Assembly (NCBI GenBank): GCA_008694505.1 | Contig: VZDJ01000063.1 | Span: 5,045,468 to 5,109,467, forward strand | DNA from: Cyanoderma ruficeps | Taxonomy: Eukaryota; Chordata; Aves; Passeriformes; Timaliidae | Direction of reading: 5' to 3' | DNA: 64,000 nucleotides | Shown: one piece after another, positions 48,601 to 58,500 of the stretch | Layout: the number at the start of each line of letters is the position of its first letter | Numbering within the stretch: position 1 is the stretch's first letter | Notes under the pieces: generated by a model | The model's database searches: none | Told to the model about the DNA's origin: nothing | The model's input: only the letters and a program-made list of their open reading frames with translations | Made by a program: the position numbers and the translations under genes

Positions 48601-51009
48601 TGGGGAGGTGACCACCATGGGGGACCTGCTCCTGGTGCCCACGATGAGGACATACCCATGGTGCCATCCCCATCCCCATGGGGAGCTGCTTGTAGTGCCT
48701 GTGATGGGATGGTGCCATGATGGGGGAAGGTCATGGTGCCCACCATGGCGGGGTGCCCTTGATGGAGGAAGCTCATGGTGATGTGCAGATGCCCACAATG
48801 AGGTCATCATGCCCACGGTGCCTGCAGCAGGGAGGTGCTTGTGGTGCCCACAGCGGGGAGAGACACAAGATGGGGAGATGCCAATATGGGGAGGTGTTTG
48901 TGGTGTCCACAGTGGGAAATGTTTACAGTGAGGAGATGATGGTGGTCCTCATGATCAAGAGGTACGCACGGTGGGAAGGTGCTCATAGTGCCCTTGAGGG
49001 GAGATGCCCACACTGGGGACATGCCCAGGGCGCCTGCAATAGGGAGGTGCTTGTCATGCTCACAATGGGGAGATACCCGGTTGTGATGTCCCTGATGGGG
49101 AGATGCTCATGATGGGACAGTTGCTCACGGTGCCCAGGCCGGGGGTATTTGTGCCTGTGGTGGGGAGCTGCCTGCAGTTCCCATGTCCAGGATGCTCAGG
49201 GGAGGTAAGGCGGGAGGGGCCTTATGCAGCAGCCACTGCTCTATGAAATTTGGGTTTTGGGGCCTTTTCTCTCCAGCAACACCTTCCAGAAGTGAAAGCA
49301 TGTGTTTTTTTCCTGTGCAGATCCTGGCATACCTGGGCGGGGTGGTGAAGGAGTCGGAGACGGATCTGAAGCCCCGCATGGGGTTCCTGTACCCCATGCC
49401 CAATCGCAACATCTCGATATTCATCAACGCCACCCGGGAGCAAGACTCGGGTCAGTACATGTGCTCCGTCAACGTGGTGGATGACGACATCAGGTTGGAC
49501 AAGAACGTCGGCATCATCAACCTCACCGTCCTGGGTAAGGCTCCGCCAGTCCCCCTGGCTCCCCTGGACCTCCCCGTGGTGCCCCTCAGGACTAACCTCA
49601 GTGCCCACAGTGCCGCCGGCCGCCCCCACCTGCCAACTGCACGGCAACGCCATCGTGGGGGCCAACGTCACCCTGAGCTGCTCCTCCAAGAAGGGGAAGC
49701 CCTCGCCCATGTACCAGTGGCAGCGCGAGCCGCCCACCCTGCAGGTCTTCTTTCCCCCTGCCCAGGGTAAGGTGGCACCAGTGTGGGGCTGGGGAGTGGG
49801 GTGGGTGGGCTGGAGTATCCTGAGGTGATTCAGCTGAGGGATCCTTTGGCTTCGTCCCCTCAACCACTTCTTGCACGAGGAGGTGGAGGGTTTAGGAATG
49901 GCTGTGAGGCAGCACCCAAATTTCTCACCTGCAGACCGCACCAGGGGCACCCTCAAGCTGACCAACCTGTCCCTGGAAATGTCAGGGGTCTACGTCTGCA
50001 GGGCTGAAAACCAAGCAGGTTCTAAGAACTGCAGCATTGTCCTGGAGGTACACTCAAGTGAGTACGTGTCCACAGGGTCGGGGAGGGGGACACAGTCCCC
50101 ATGAGGTCCCTGTGGGAATAAGGGAGTAATGGAATCTCCGTCTCTCTCTGGCAGCAAGCACCAAAGCAGTCATTGCCGGCGCCGTGCTGGGCTCCCTGGG
50201 TGCTCTCGCCACCATCATCTTCTTTGCACAGAAAGTTGTCGGCTACAGGAGGAAAAAACGTGACAGCCAGGAGGAGGGAGCCAACGAGATCAAGTGAGGC
50301 GCTCTTCTGTGGAGGGGGTTCAAATCATCATTAGGTTTCAGGGTTAATGGGTGAGGAGAGGGTTTCTACCTCATTTCTCAAGTTCAGAGTTAATAGTGGG
50401 GAACACTTCTTGGTCTCTGGCCAGTCATCAATATGCTCCAGAGGTAACAATCAAGAAGGAAGTTTCCACCTCTGGCCAGTCGTGGTTTCAGAGCTAACGA
50501 GGGCATTTTCCACCTCTGTTTTCCCCTTTCCCTTTTGTCCCTCTGTCTGTGGGTCCAGGATGTCTGCACAACCTCATTGCTCAGGGAGAGTATGCTGGGG
50601 CAGGGAGAATGAAAAGGTTCCCAGAGCCGACCCTCTGACGCTCTCCCCTCTTGGCAGGGAAGACGCCGTGGCGCCCAAAACCCCGTCGTGGGCAAGGAGG
50701 CCAGCTTCAGACACCATGTCCAAAACCAGCACCCTGTCCTCCATCGCCGGCACGCGGCAAACCTACGGAGCCAGAGCCCCCTCCGACACCGCCTCCATCC
50801 TCACCACCACCGGCAGCTACCGGGGACCCCCGCCCCGGGGAGGGGGGCGGCCCCCCAACCTCTCACCCCCTGCCGTTAACGGGACCCCCCGGCGCCGCCA
50901 GGATCCAGCCGCCGCTCCCGTGGGGTCGTTGCCCCCCTCCAGCCTGGCACGAGCAGGTGCCGTTCCTGTCATGGTGCCAGCGCAGAGCCGAGCTGGCTCC
51001 TTGGTGTGA
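42670..51009 (+). CDS. ESAM: ESAM, endothelial cell adhesion molecule
   Basis: Ig-superfamily protein of endothelial tight junctions and platelets. Seven exons in consistent phase: 42670-42715, 47992-48146, 49321-49534, 49611-49766, 49935-50057, 50155-50293, 50658-51009; 394 residues versus 390 in human. Signal peptide [17 protein letters not shown]-type Ig in exons 2-3 ([19 protein letters not shown]); C2-type Ig in exons 4-5 ([24 protein letters not shown]); exon 6 has the membrane span ([20 protein letters not shown]) then basic YRRKKR; exon 7 is the proline-rich tail ending [18 protein letters not shown], almost identical to the mammalian PDZ-ligand C-terminus. Sequons NIS, NAT, NLT, NVT and NLS are present. 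The V domain lacks the B-strand cysteine, as does human ESAM. Confidence 0.97.
42716..44313 (+). other. ESAM intron 1, 5' part
   Basis: Very GC-rich first 500 bp (GCGGGAC, GGGGGAAC motifs) continuing the CpG island; later a CCCATCCCATCC-type stretch at 44090-44215. No exon. Confidence 0.55.
44314..44403. other. Assembly gap (90 N)
   Basis: Run of N in ESAM intron 1 followed directly by an A-rich tract (AAAAAAAGAAAAAAAAAAAA). Gap length is probably nominal. Confidence 0.98.
44404..45715 (+). other. ESAM intron 1, middle part
   Basis: Unique sequence with no exon. Contains GGCTTAATTTTTTCGATCTG near 45155 and a copy of the TCATCATTAGGTTTCAG element at 45500-45522. Confidence 0.5.
45722..46670. 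repeat. AT-rich (ATT/ATA)n tract with an internal duplicated unit
   Basis: About 950 bp of TTATTATTATAATCATCATT-like sequence. Two segments (about 45722-45835 and 46095-46200) repeat the order TTTTCCCAGCT, GGGATGCA or GGAATGCA, then GCCATCTGCATAATTAATGA. The last block is identical over 23 bp at 45794-45816 and 46160-46182. Confidence 0.88.
46671..47991 (+). other. ESAM intron 1, 3' part
   Basis: Unique sequence ending in acceptor CTCTCCCATGGGCAG before exon 2. No other feature seen. Confidence 0.5.
48160..49150. repeat. GATGGGGAGATGCCCATGG degenerate minisatellite in ESAM intron 2
   Basis: About 1 kb of imperfect units mixing TGGGGAGATGC, TCATGGTGCCCA and CACAATGGGG with a rough 20-40 bp spacing. 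Fills most of the intron between exons 2 and 3. Confidence 0.9.
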
Positions 51010-51420
51010 GCAGCCCCCCCAAAAAAACACGGGTGCCCATAGCCAACCCCACTCCCTGTTTCCTGGGGTGGTTTTGTCCCTTTTTGGGTTTCTTTTTCTT
51101 TTTAACAGATGCCTCGAGCAGCTGGACTCATCGTGGGCGTGTTTAATGGGTGCAGAGGCTCTCTGGGTTTGGAGGGGCCGAGTCTCCCCAAAAATATCAC
51201 CCCCCTAAACCAGCCCCAGCCCTGCCTCAGGGGGGTCCCCTTCTTATTATTTTTTTTTTCTATATCTATATATTAGGTGAAAGGAGGGATTTTTCATAAA
51301 AGAGCATTAAGAGTGGGGGGTGGGTGACGGGGACACACACACACAGACACACACACACAGACACACTTTTTTTAGGGGTTTTCTGATTAAAAGCTGCTGC
51401 ACTGCCCAGCACCGGTGCTT
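51010..51420 (+). other. ESAM 3' UTR
   Basis: From the TGA at 51007-51009 to just past the ATTAAA. Contains a (CA)n run with ACACAGACACAC near 51330-51365. Confidence 0.6.
51386..51391 (+). terminator. ESAM polyadenylation signal ATTAAA
   Basis: ATTAAA in TCTGATTAAAAGCTG, 377 bp after the stop, followed 30-40 bp later by G/T-rich sequence (GTGCTTTGGGTGAGTTTGTG). It is the common variant signal. Confidence 0.65.
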
Positions 51421-51469
51421 TGGGTGAGTTTGTGCGGATTTCGAGGCAGGGAGGGATGTCCCACGACCT

Positions 51470-52260
51470 TCTGGGTGATGTCATAGGGCAGGGTGATGTC
51501 ACAGTGCGCCAGCCAAGGTCCTCAGGGTGAGGTGACATCACGATGCACGTGTTGTCACACCCCGTGACTGTGATGTCACACCCTGTGTCAGGAGGTATGA
51601 TGCCACAGTGAGTGTGTGACATCACAGCGTCTGACTGATGCCTGTATGATGCCATACAGGTGTGTCACATGTCCATCAGGGATGTCACATGTGCCTGCAT
51701 GATGTCACACTTACCATCACACAGCAGCAGTGACGAGACACTTGCCTGTATGATGTCACACCCACAGTCACACCTAGTAGTGACATCACACACAGCGGAA
51801 TGACGACACTCCAGCCATCACACACACCTGCATGGTGTCACACATCCAGCAGTGATGTCACACACACCTGCATGGTGTCACACACCCAGCGGTGATGTCA
51901 CAAACATCTGCNCACCCAGCAGTGACATCACACACACCTGCATGGTGTCACACACCCAGCAGTGATGTCACACACACCTGCATGGCATCACAGCAGCTGT
52001 CACCTGTCCTGTAGTGACATCACCACACATCTCATACCAGCACCTCACATCTCATCTCCCACCCACGAGTGATGTCACACCACACTCTGTGCACCAGCGT
52101 GCTGTCACGCCAGCTGTCACACGCTTGGCAGTGATGTCACACGTGCCTGTACGATGTCACACGTACACATGGGAGATCACTGCTGGGCACCACCTGCCCC
52201 ACACCCCTCCCACCCCTGCCCGCTGTGACCTCACCGCTCTGCTGGTGACATCAAAAGGCA
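51470..52260. repeat. 40-bp minisatellite between ESAM and NRGN
   Basis: Units of 40 bp, clearest at 51790-52000: TGATGTCACACACACCTGCA followed by TGGTGTCACACACCCAGCAG. Outer parts are diverged but keep GATGTCACA. The single N at 51912 coincides with a shortened unit, so array length is uncertain. Units contain TGATGTCA and TGACATCA, CRE/AP-1-like cores. Confidence 0.94.
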
Positions 52261-52269
52261 CCGAGGACA

Positions 52270-52477
52270 GGCCGGGGCTCTGGCAGGGGTGTTTATTGGG
52301 GCGGGGGGTGTCTGGGGTGGGTGGGGGCAGCCAGGGACAGGGGCAGGGCCTGGCTGTGGGGGGACCCCGGGGGATGCATGCGGGGGGCGGGGGGTGAAGC
52401 GGGGGCTCCTGGGCCTCGGCGGGCGGCGGCGGGAGGGGGTCGGCGGCGAGGGGTTTCCGGTGAGCAGCTGGTGGCCC
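52270..52477 (-). other. NRGN: Probable NRGN terminal 3' UTR exon
   Basis: On the minus strand a good acceptor (CTCTCCTTGCTTGCAG) ends at 52478, followed by about 190 bp of C-rich sequence and AATAAA (complement at 52292-52297). NRGN in mammals has a 5-codon first exon, a second exon with the rest of the coding sequence and non-coding 3' exons; the NRGN stop here is directly followed by GTACGG, a usable donor, so a spliced 3' UTR is needed. The link is inference. Confidence 0.55.
52292..52297 (-). terminator. Polyadenylation signal AATAAA, minus strand (NRGN)
   Basis: CCCCAATAAACACC on the minus strand, then GTCCTCGGTGCCTTTTG downstream. Best candidate for the NRGN 3' end. Confidence 0.55.
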
Positions 52478-52499
52478 CTGCAAGCAAGGAGAGAGCGAG

Positions 52500-53075
52500 T
52501 GGTCAGCCTGGCCTGGCCCTGCCTGTACCCCGCACCCTGAGCCTTGCCTGTACCCTGTGCCCTGCCTGCAGCCTTAGTCCTCTCTGTACCCTGTGTCTGT
52601 CTGCACCCTGTGCCCTGCCTGCACCCTTCCCCCTGCACCCTGAGTCTTGTTTGTACCCTGTACCCTGTCTGCACCTTTAGTGCTCTCTGTACTCTGTGCC
52701 CCATCTGCACCGTGCCCCCTTCACCCTGCCTGTACCCTGCATCCTGTGCCCTGACTGCACCCTGTGCCCTGTCTGCACCCTGTGCCCTGTCTGCACCCTG
52801 CCTATACCCCGTCTGCACTCTGTGCCCTGCACATGCACCCTGCTCACACCCTGCTCACACCCTGCACCCTGCTCTCGTGCTGCTCCTGCAGCCTGCACCC
52901 TCTCCTGCGCGCCACCTGCCCACACCCTGCCCATGCCCTACTTGCAGCCCGCCCACACCCTGCCTGCACCCTTGTCCTGCCTCCACTGCTGCCCACACTC
53001 TGCCCTCACCCAGCCCAAGGTCCTGGGGGGGCCCCTGCCTGCGCCCCGCTGGGCAGAGCACTGTGGTAGAAGGAG
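52500..53075. repeat. CCCTGTGCCCTGCCTGCACC degenerate minisatellite
   Basis: Units of about 15-20 bp with CCCTGTACCCTGTG and CTGCACCCTG; lies in the proposed NRGN 3' UTR intron. Confidence 0.9.
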
Positions 53076-53159
53076 GAGAACCTGGCTCCTCTGCTGCCAA
53101 CCTGCTCAGCCCCCCCAACAAGGCATCCCAAAAGAACCTCTGGGTCCTAAGAAGCTACA

Positions 53160-53830
53160 TAGCAATTGCACTTGGCAGCTGCCTCCCCACTGCAGCCTGT
53201 GACATCCTCACTGCAGCCCCAGTGCAGCCCCGGTGCATCCTTGCTCGATCCTTACTGCAGCCCCATTGAATCCCCGCTGCATCTTCTGTTCATTCCCACT
53301 GCATCCTCACTGAATCTCTGTTGCTTCCCCACTGCATCCCCACTTCACCCCCACCACATCCTCACTGCATCCCCTTTGCAGCTTCACTGCAGCCTCACTG
53401 TGTTTCCACTGGATTGTCTCCACTGGATCTTCACAAAATCCCCACTGCATCCTCGGTTCATTCTCATCCCAGCCCCACTGAGTTCCCTCTCCATCCTCAG
53501 TGCATGCTCACTGCATTTTCACTGAATCTCCACTGCATTCTCACTGCATCCCCATTGCATCCCCACCACATCTCAGTTCTGTTCCCACTGTACCTTCAGT
53601 TCATCCCCACTGTGTCCCAGCTGAGTTCCAGTTCCATCCCCACCACATCCTCAGTTCCTTCCCACTGCAGCCTTGTTGAATCCCCTCTGCATCCTCACAG
53701 CATCCTTCTCCTCCTCCCCACCACATTCCCGCTGCATCTTCACTTCATCCCCACTGTATCTTCGCTAAAGATTCCCAATCCATCCTCACTGCATCCCAGT
53801 CTTATCCCAGCTGCATCTCCACCAGCCCCG
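53160..53830. repeat. CCACTGCATCCTCACTGCAT degenerate minisatellite
   Basis: Short units of 12-15 bp (CCCCACTGCATC, CTCACTGAATC, TTCATCCC) over about 670 bp. In the proposed last NRGN intron. Confidence 0.9.
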
Positions 53831-54254
53831 CCACACTCACGTGGCCGAGCCGGCAGCGCGCCCTCCCCGCCGCTAACCCCGAACCAGCCGTGCCGGTACC
53901 CGGGGCCATCCCGCGCTCCCGGCCCCGGCGGGACAAAGGGCACGGCCCGGGCACGGCGCAGTCACCACCCGAGCTCCAATGCCACGCGGCCTCGGCACCG
54001 TGGGCGCTTTTTAAATTTACCTTTTCCTGCCAGGAGACTGTGACACAGGCTTTTAAAAATAGCATGTGCTGAGGCGAGGCGCTCGGGGTGGTGTTGCTAA
54101 GGGAGAGATTCAATCCGAATCTAGGGCTGCGCCTTCCCATCCTACTTCCCATCCTTCCCAACTACTACGGCGCGCACCCAAAATTAGGGCAAGGCAGGGG
54201 CTGCCTGCCTGTGTGTTTCCATCTCCTGGGAGGAAAAACCTCTTCTTCACCCTG
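53831..54254. other. Proposed NRGN intron, unique part
   Basis: GC-rich at 53840-53960 then unique sequence; no exon recognised, although a middle non-coding NRGN exon could hide here. Confidence 0.4.
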
Positions 54255-54450
54255 AACCAGTGCGGGGAAGGTTGCTCCATCCCAAATCTGCGCAGGGAAG
54301 AACGCTCCCATCCCAAATCTGCGCAGGGAAGGTTGCTCCATCCCAAATCTGCGCAGGGAAGGTTGCTCCATCCCAAATCTGCGCAGGGAAGGTTGCTCCA
54401 TCCCAAAACAGCTTGGGGAAGGGTGCTCCATCCCAAATCAACACAGGAGA
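54255..54450. repeat. 30-bp tandem repeat just downstream of the NRGN stop
   Basis: About six to seven units of 30 bp (one is 31) with GGTTGCTCCATCCCAAATCT and GCGCAGGGAA. On the minus strand each unit reads TTCCCTGCGCAGATTTGGG, a repeated acceptor-like CAG. The array lies 70 nt past the proposed donor at the stop codon. Confidence 0.95.
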
Positions 54451-54520
54451 GGACGCTCAGAGCAGCATCCTTACAGAAATGACCCAGTTTTGGGGGGAAG
54501 AAGCGGGATTTGGGCCGTAC

Positions 54521-57120
54521 CTAGTCGCCGTTGCGGAGGTCGCCGCCGCGGGTGCTGTTGGCGCACTCGGCGTCCTTGGTTTTCCGATCAATCTCACCCC
54601 CTTTGATCTTCTTGCGGGTCATATGGCCACGGAAACTAGCCTGGATCTTGGCAGCTGCCGCGTTGGCATCAGGATCGTCCAAAGGGATGTCCAGGATGTC
54701 CTCGTCCAGCTTTGTGCAGGCTCCCTCCTGATGGAGGCAATGGAAGGGTTACAGCTGGTGGGACCTCAAAGAGCGCAGCCCACTCCCCGAACAATCCATT
54801 CAAGAAGGTCTTAAATGAGCCCCTGTTCTAAAAATTAGGGGGAGGGCTGCTAAAAATTAGGTTTGCTTATTAAAAATTAGGCTCCTTTGCTAAAAATAAG
54901 GGGTTTTGCTAAAAATCAGGGTCCCTTGCGGGTGTCTTGAGGAAATGGCAACCAAAGCTGCAGGCAGGGGAAGATGCTTCACCTCCTGCTCATCCCTAAA
55001 TCCCACCCTGGACCACATGAGTGCAGGAAGCCAGACTCCAGCCAGAGATGCAGGGAGAGGAGAATCCATGGGAGCAGAGTATGGGTTCTGGGGGATATTT
55101 TTGGCATGGAGCTGGGGTCCATCCTGCACAAAATGAGCTGGTCATGCCTCAGTTTCCCCTTCCCTCATAGCCTGTTGCATCCTCCTGCGTCCCTCCTCAG
55201 GGCTTTGGTTGAAAACACCAGGAAATTCGGGAAAGGAGCGATGGCAGAAGGGATGAAAACCCCACCAAGGACAAATCGCTGTAACCCATTCCCCTCCTGC
55301 CACATCCCACCAAAGATGTTGGATTCAGCACCAAGTTCAATGGGAAAAAAAAAACATGGGAAAATGAAATGAGGTGGAAATGAGCTGACATTGGATGATC
55401 CAGTGCCGGCAGCTGTGGGGGTGAAGCTTTTGTGTTGCCCCACCAGCACTTGAAAGGACTTAAAAGAGTTTTGGGGGGCTTATTTGGGAGCTGTAGATTC
55501 GGGGGAGGAGAAAGCTCATCCTGTTGGAGCGTGTCACAGCTCCACGAAGTTGCTCAGGTTGTTTTACCATTGTGAAAGGTGAGGACGGATCCAAGGTGGA
55601 AATGATATGTCCGGGGTGGAAATGTTATAGCCAGGGCTGGAAATCCTATAGCCAGAGGAGAAATCCTATAGCCAGGGGAAAGAAATCCTATATCTAGGAA
55701 AGAAAGCCTATATTCAGGAGAGAAATCTTATATATGCAGAGGTGGGGGAGAACAACCTATATCCAGGGCAGAAATCCTATATACAGGTAGGAAAAACCTA
55801 TATCCAGGGAAGAAATAGAATATCTGGAGAAGGGAATCCTATAGTCAAAGGAGAAAACCTATACATGGAGGGGCATATCCTATATCCAGGCGAGAAATCC
55901 TATATCCAAGAGAGAAATCCTATATTAGGAGAGAGGAAATCCTATATCCAGCGGAGAAATACCATATACAGGTGGAGGAAATCTATCTATGCGGGGGCAT
56001 TTCCTATATCCAGGGGAGAAATCCTATATTCAGGGAAGAAATCCTACATACAGGTGGTAGAAACCTATATCCTAGTTGAGAAATTCTGTAGGATTAGGTA
56101 TATATGTAGGAAAATATAGGTAGGAAAAACATGTACTCAGGAGAAAAAAATCCTATATCCAGGGGAGACATCCTATATCCAGGGGAGAAAATCAATAAAC
56201 AAGGGGCCATATCCTATATCAACAGGAGAAATCCTATTTCCAGTGGAAAAACACCATATCCATAGGGTGAAAACCTCTATGCAGCTGATGAAAACTTGTA
56301 TCTAGGGAAGAAATCCTATATTCAGAAGCAGAAATCTTACATCTGAAGGAAAAAGTCCTATACATAGGAGAGAAATCCTATGCCCAGGCAGGATAAATCC
56401 TATATCCAGGCAGGATAAATCCCATATCCAGGGTGGGCTTTGCCTCTCTGGAGGTGCCCAGGAGGAGAGATGGGGGCTTTTCCCTGTGCTGCTGTCTTAG
56501 TATGAAGGGGAAAACAGGGGGGAAAAAAAGTGGGGAANNNNAAAAAAAAAAAAGGGGAAAGGGGGAGGAAAAGGAGGGAAGGGGCAGGAAAAGTCAGGGG
56601 ATCAGTGAGAAAGGGGAAAAGGATGTGGGTTTGTCCCCAAGCCGGCTGGTGGCCAGGAGGGAGGGGAGCTCACCCGCGGGTGAGGGGAGAGGGGTGCAAC
56701 CCCAATTAAGCCCTTTATCCATACACAACCCCCGATCCCACCTGTAGAGCAATTGTGCTGTGGGGCGAAGAAAAAAGCTAAATAAAAGCTGCTCTCGAGG
56801 ACAGGGGGGTTTTCCCCGGTGGGCTGTGGGGCGCAGGATGGTTGGCCGTGCCGTGGCCCCGGTGGGATGGATTCCGAACCCGTGTGAGGCAGGAGTGGGC
56901 ATTTGGGGGGTCTGGGGGGAAGAAGGGCCTGGGGGGTGCAGCAGCCCTGGGGGGGCTGAGTTGGTTGAGCTCTTGGTGGGTGCAGCACCCATCGCACCCC
57001 CCACCCCCACCACCCCAAACCCCCCGGCCGCCCCCAGCCCAGAGCAGCAAGGATGGCTAAAAGGCAGGAGAGGGTGCCGGGGGCACCGGGGGAAGGGGGA
57101 CCTACATTGCAGCAGTCCAT
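54521..57120 (-). CDS. NRGN: NRGN, neurogranin
   Basis: Postsynaptic protein that binds calcium-free calmodulin through an IQ motif and is controlled by protein kinase C. Exon 1 (57120-57106) encodes MDCCN and ends at GTAGGT; exon 2 (54727-54521) encodes 68 residues from [18 protein letters not shown] to a TAG stop, 73 residues in total versus 78 in human. The IQ core [18 protein letters not shown] is intact with the PKC serine in QASF. The paired Cys at the N-terminus is conserved. The C-terminal tail ([17 protein letters not shown]) differs from the glycine-rich mammalian tail. The five-codon first exon is exactly the known NRGN gene structure. Tail to tail with ESAM. Confidence 0.97.
54825..54930. 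repeat. CTAAAAATTAGG short repeat in NRGN intron 1
   Basis: Five copies of GCTAAAAATTAGG or close variants spaced 18-22 bp apart. Confidence 0.85.
54931..55559 (-). other. NRGN intron 1, unique sequence
   Basis: No exon or repeat recognised in this stretch. Confidence 0.5.
55560..56440. repeat. 20-bp minisatellite AGGGGAGAAATCCTATATCC in NRGN intron 1
   Basis: About 880 bp of near 20-bp units with GAGAAATCCTATATCCAGG, with variants (ATACAGGTGG, CTATGC). Some 40 units. Each contains a TATA-like CCTATATCC core. Confidence 0.95.
56538..56541. other. NNNN at homopolymer in NRGN intron 1
   Basis: Four N between GGGGAA and AAAAAAAAAAAA, a local assembly or base-call problem in a purine-rich tract (56480-56600). 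Confidence 0.97.
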
Positions 57121-57465
57121 GGCGGAGGGCGGGTGGGCGGCCAGCGGCGGGCGAGGGGCTCCGGCAGGATCTCGCTTCCCCGGCAGCTCTCCCGGCGCAG
57201 GTGGCAAGTTGAGCGGAGCCGCTTGCCTACGTAATGCGCTTTCCTCCGGGCGAGCCTATCAGCCCGACACCCCTGCCAGGCTTTTGGGGGGGAAGGAGGG
57301 GTGCCTTATTTTTTTTTTTTTNTTTGGGGGGTAAAGTTATAGGAAATGGGGGTAATGGGTTTATTTTTGGGGGGGACACATGACTCACAGTGATGCTAGA
57401 GGCAGGTTTTGCCCCCCTAGTTGACTTGCACGGGGGGGAAAAAACCTTCTTGACCTACTTAGGAC
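57121..57465 (-). promoter_or_regulatory. NRGN 5' flank, CpG-rich, with possible SPA17 polyadenylation signal
   Basis: GC-rich sequence directly upstream of the NRGN start, with ATTACGTAGG (CRE-like) on the minus strand near 57225-57234. An AATAAA on the minus strand (complement at 57360-57365) could end an upstream minus-strand gene such as SPA17. N at 57322 in a poly-T tract. Both calls are tentative. Confidence 0.35.
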
Positions 57466-57469
57466 TTGG

Positions 57470-57525
57470 TCCTGAAGAAGGGTGAGGATGAGGATGGTGA
57501 GGATGAAGATGGTGAGGAAGGGTGG
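57470..57525. repeat. GAGGATGAGGATGGTGAG short repeat
   Basis: Trinucleotide-like GAGGAT/GGTGAGGAT run. Confidence 0.8.
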
Positions 57526-57893
57526 GCATGGTGGGACACAGCATCCCACTGAGCACCTGCAGAACCCCGGGGGTGATGTGCCCAGCTGCAGGCTCCAAGC
57601 AGAGGAGTGGGCTCCACTTCTGGGGTCTGGGGGACCCTTCCCCACTCACAGGAGCATCTGACGCCCCCACATTTGGGGTGTTCTCCAACCAGACCTGCAG
57701 TCCCAGCCACTTTCACAGCCCCTGGTGCTCCCTGCAGACCCTGTGCCACCCCTGGACCATGGTGAGGTGCTGGCACCGGCAGGATGAGCTGGGGCACCCC
57801 AGGCAACAGGAGGGACCCCCAGGGCAATGCGGGGGGCTGCAGCCCACAGCCCCCCCATCGCCTGCCTCGCTCGCCTCTAATCCGGGTTTGGGA

Positions 57894-57906
57894 GTTGCTA
57901 AGCAAC
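57894..57906. promoter_or_regulatory. RFX X-box-like palindrome GTTGCTAAGCAAC
   Basis: Thirteen-base near-perfect inverted repeat: right half AGCAAC fits RGYAAC exactly, left half GTTGCT fits GTNRCC at five of six bases. Lies in unique GC-rich sequence between NRGN and SPA17. Confidence 0.5.
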
Positions 57907-58094
57907 TGCATAAATCGCCCGTGGGCTCCGCGCCTAAGCTGCTCCAGCCAGCCCCCAAAACACAGGGTGGCCCCCCCAAGGCGGGCAGCAGCACCCCCCG
58001 ACCCGTCTGCACAGCTGGGCCCCACTGGCTCTCCCTGGCCAAGTTTGCTCACAGGGGTCATCCTGCTTGGGGGCCTGGTGGCACTGACCTTCCT

Positions 58095-58500
58095 CTTAGC
58101 CACCACCACCTCCATCATCATCATCATCATCATCATCCCCTGCCCCACTGACATCACTGTTTCTGGCACTAGAACAGGCACTGACCCCACTGCTGCCACC
58201 AGCTCTGTCCCCATCCTTGACCTCATCCCCATCACCTCCACCACCTTCTCCATCCCTACTACTGTCCCTGTCTCCCCACCTCTGTCACCATCCCTGTCAT
58301 GATCCCTGTCCCACTTCTTATCCCCATCCTCTTCATAATGCCAATCCCTGCCCCCATCCCCAGCTTCAACCCCATCATCTCTGCCCCTCTCCCTGTCCCC
58401 ACCCCCATCATCCCCCTCATCCCTGGCCCTGTCCCCTGCTGTATCACCATCCTTGCTCCCATTCCCATCCCATCTCCAGCTCTTTCTCCAAGGCCACTCC
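58095..58500. repeat. (CAT)n and CCCCATCCCTGTCCC degenerate repeat
   Basis: A run of eight ATC/CAT triplets at about 58112-58136 followed by pyrimidine-rich CCCATCACC and CCCTGTCCC units. Confidence 0.88.
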
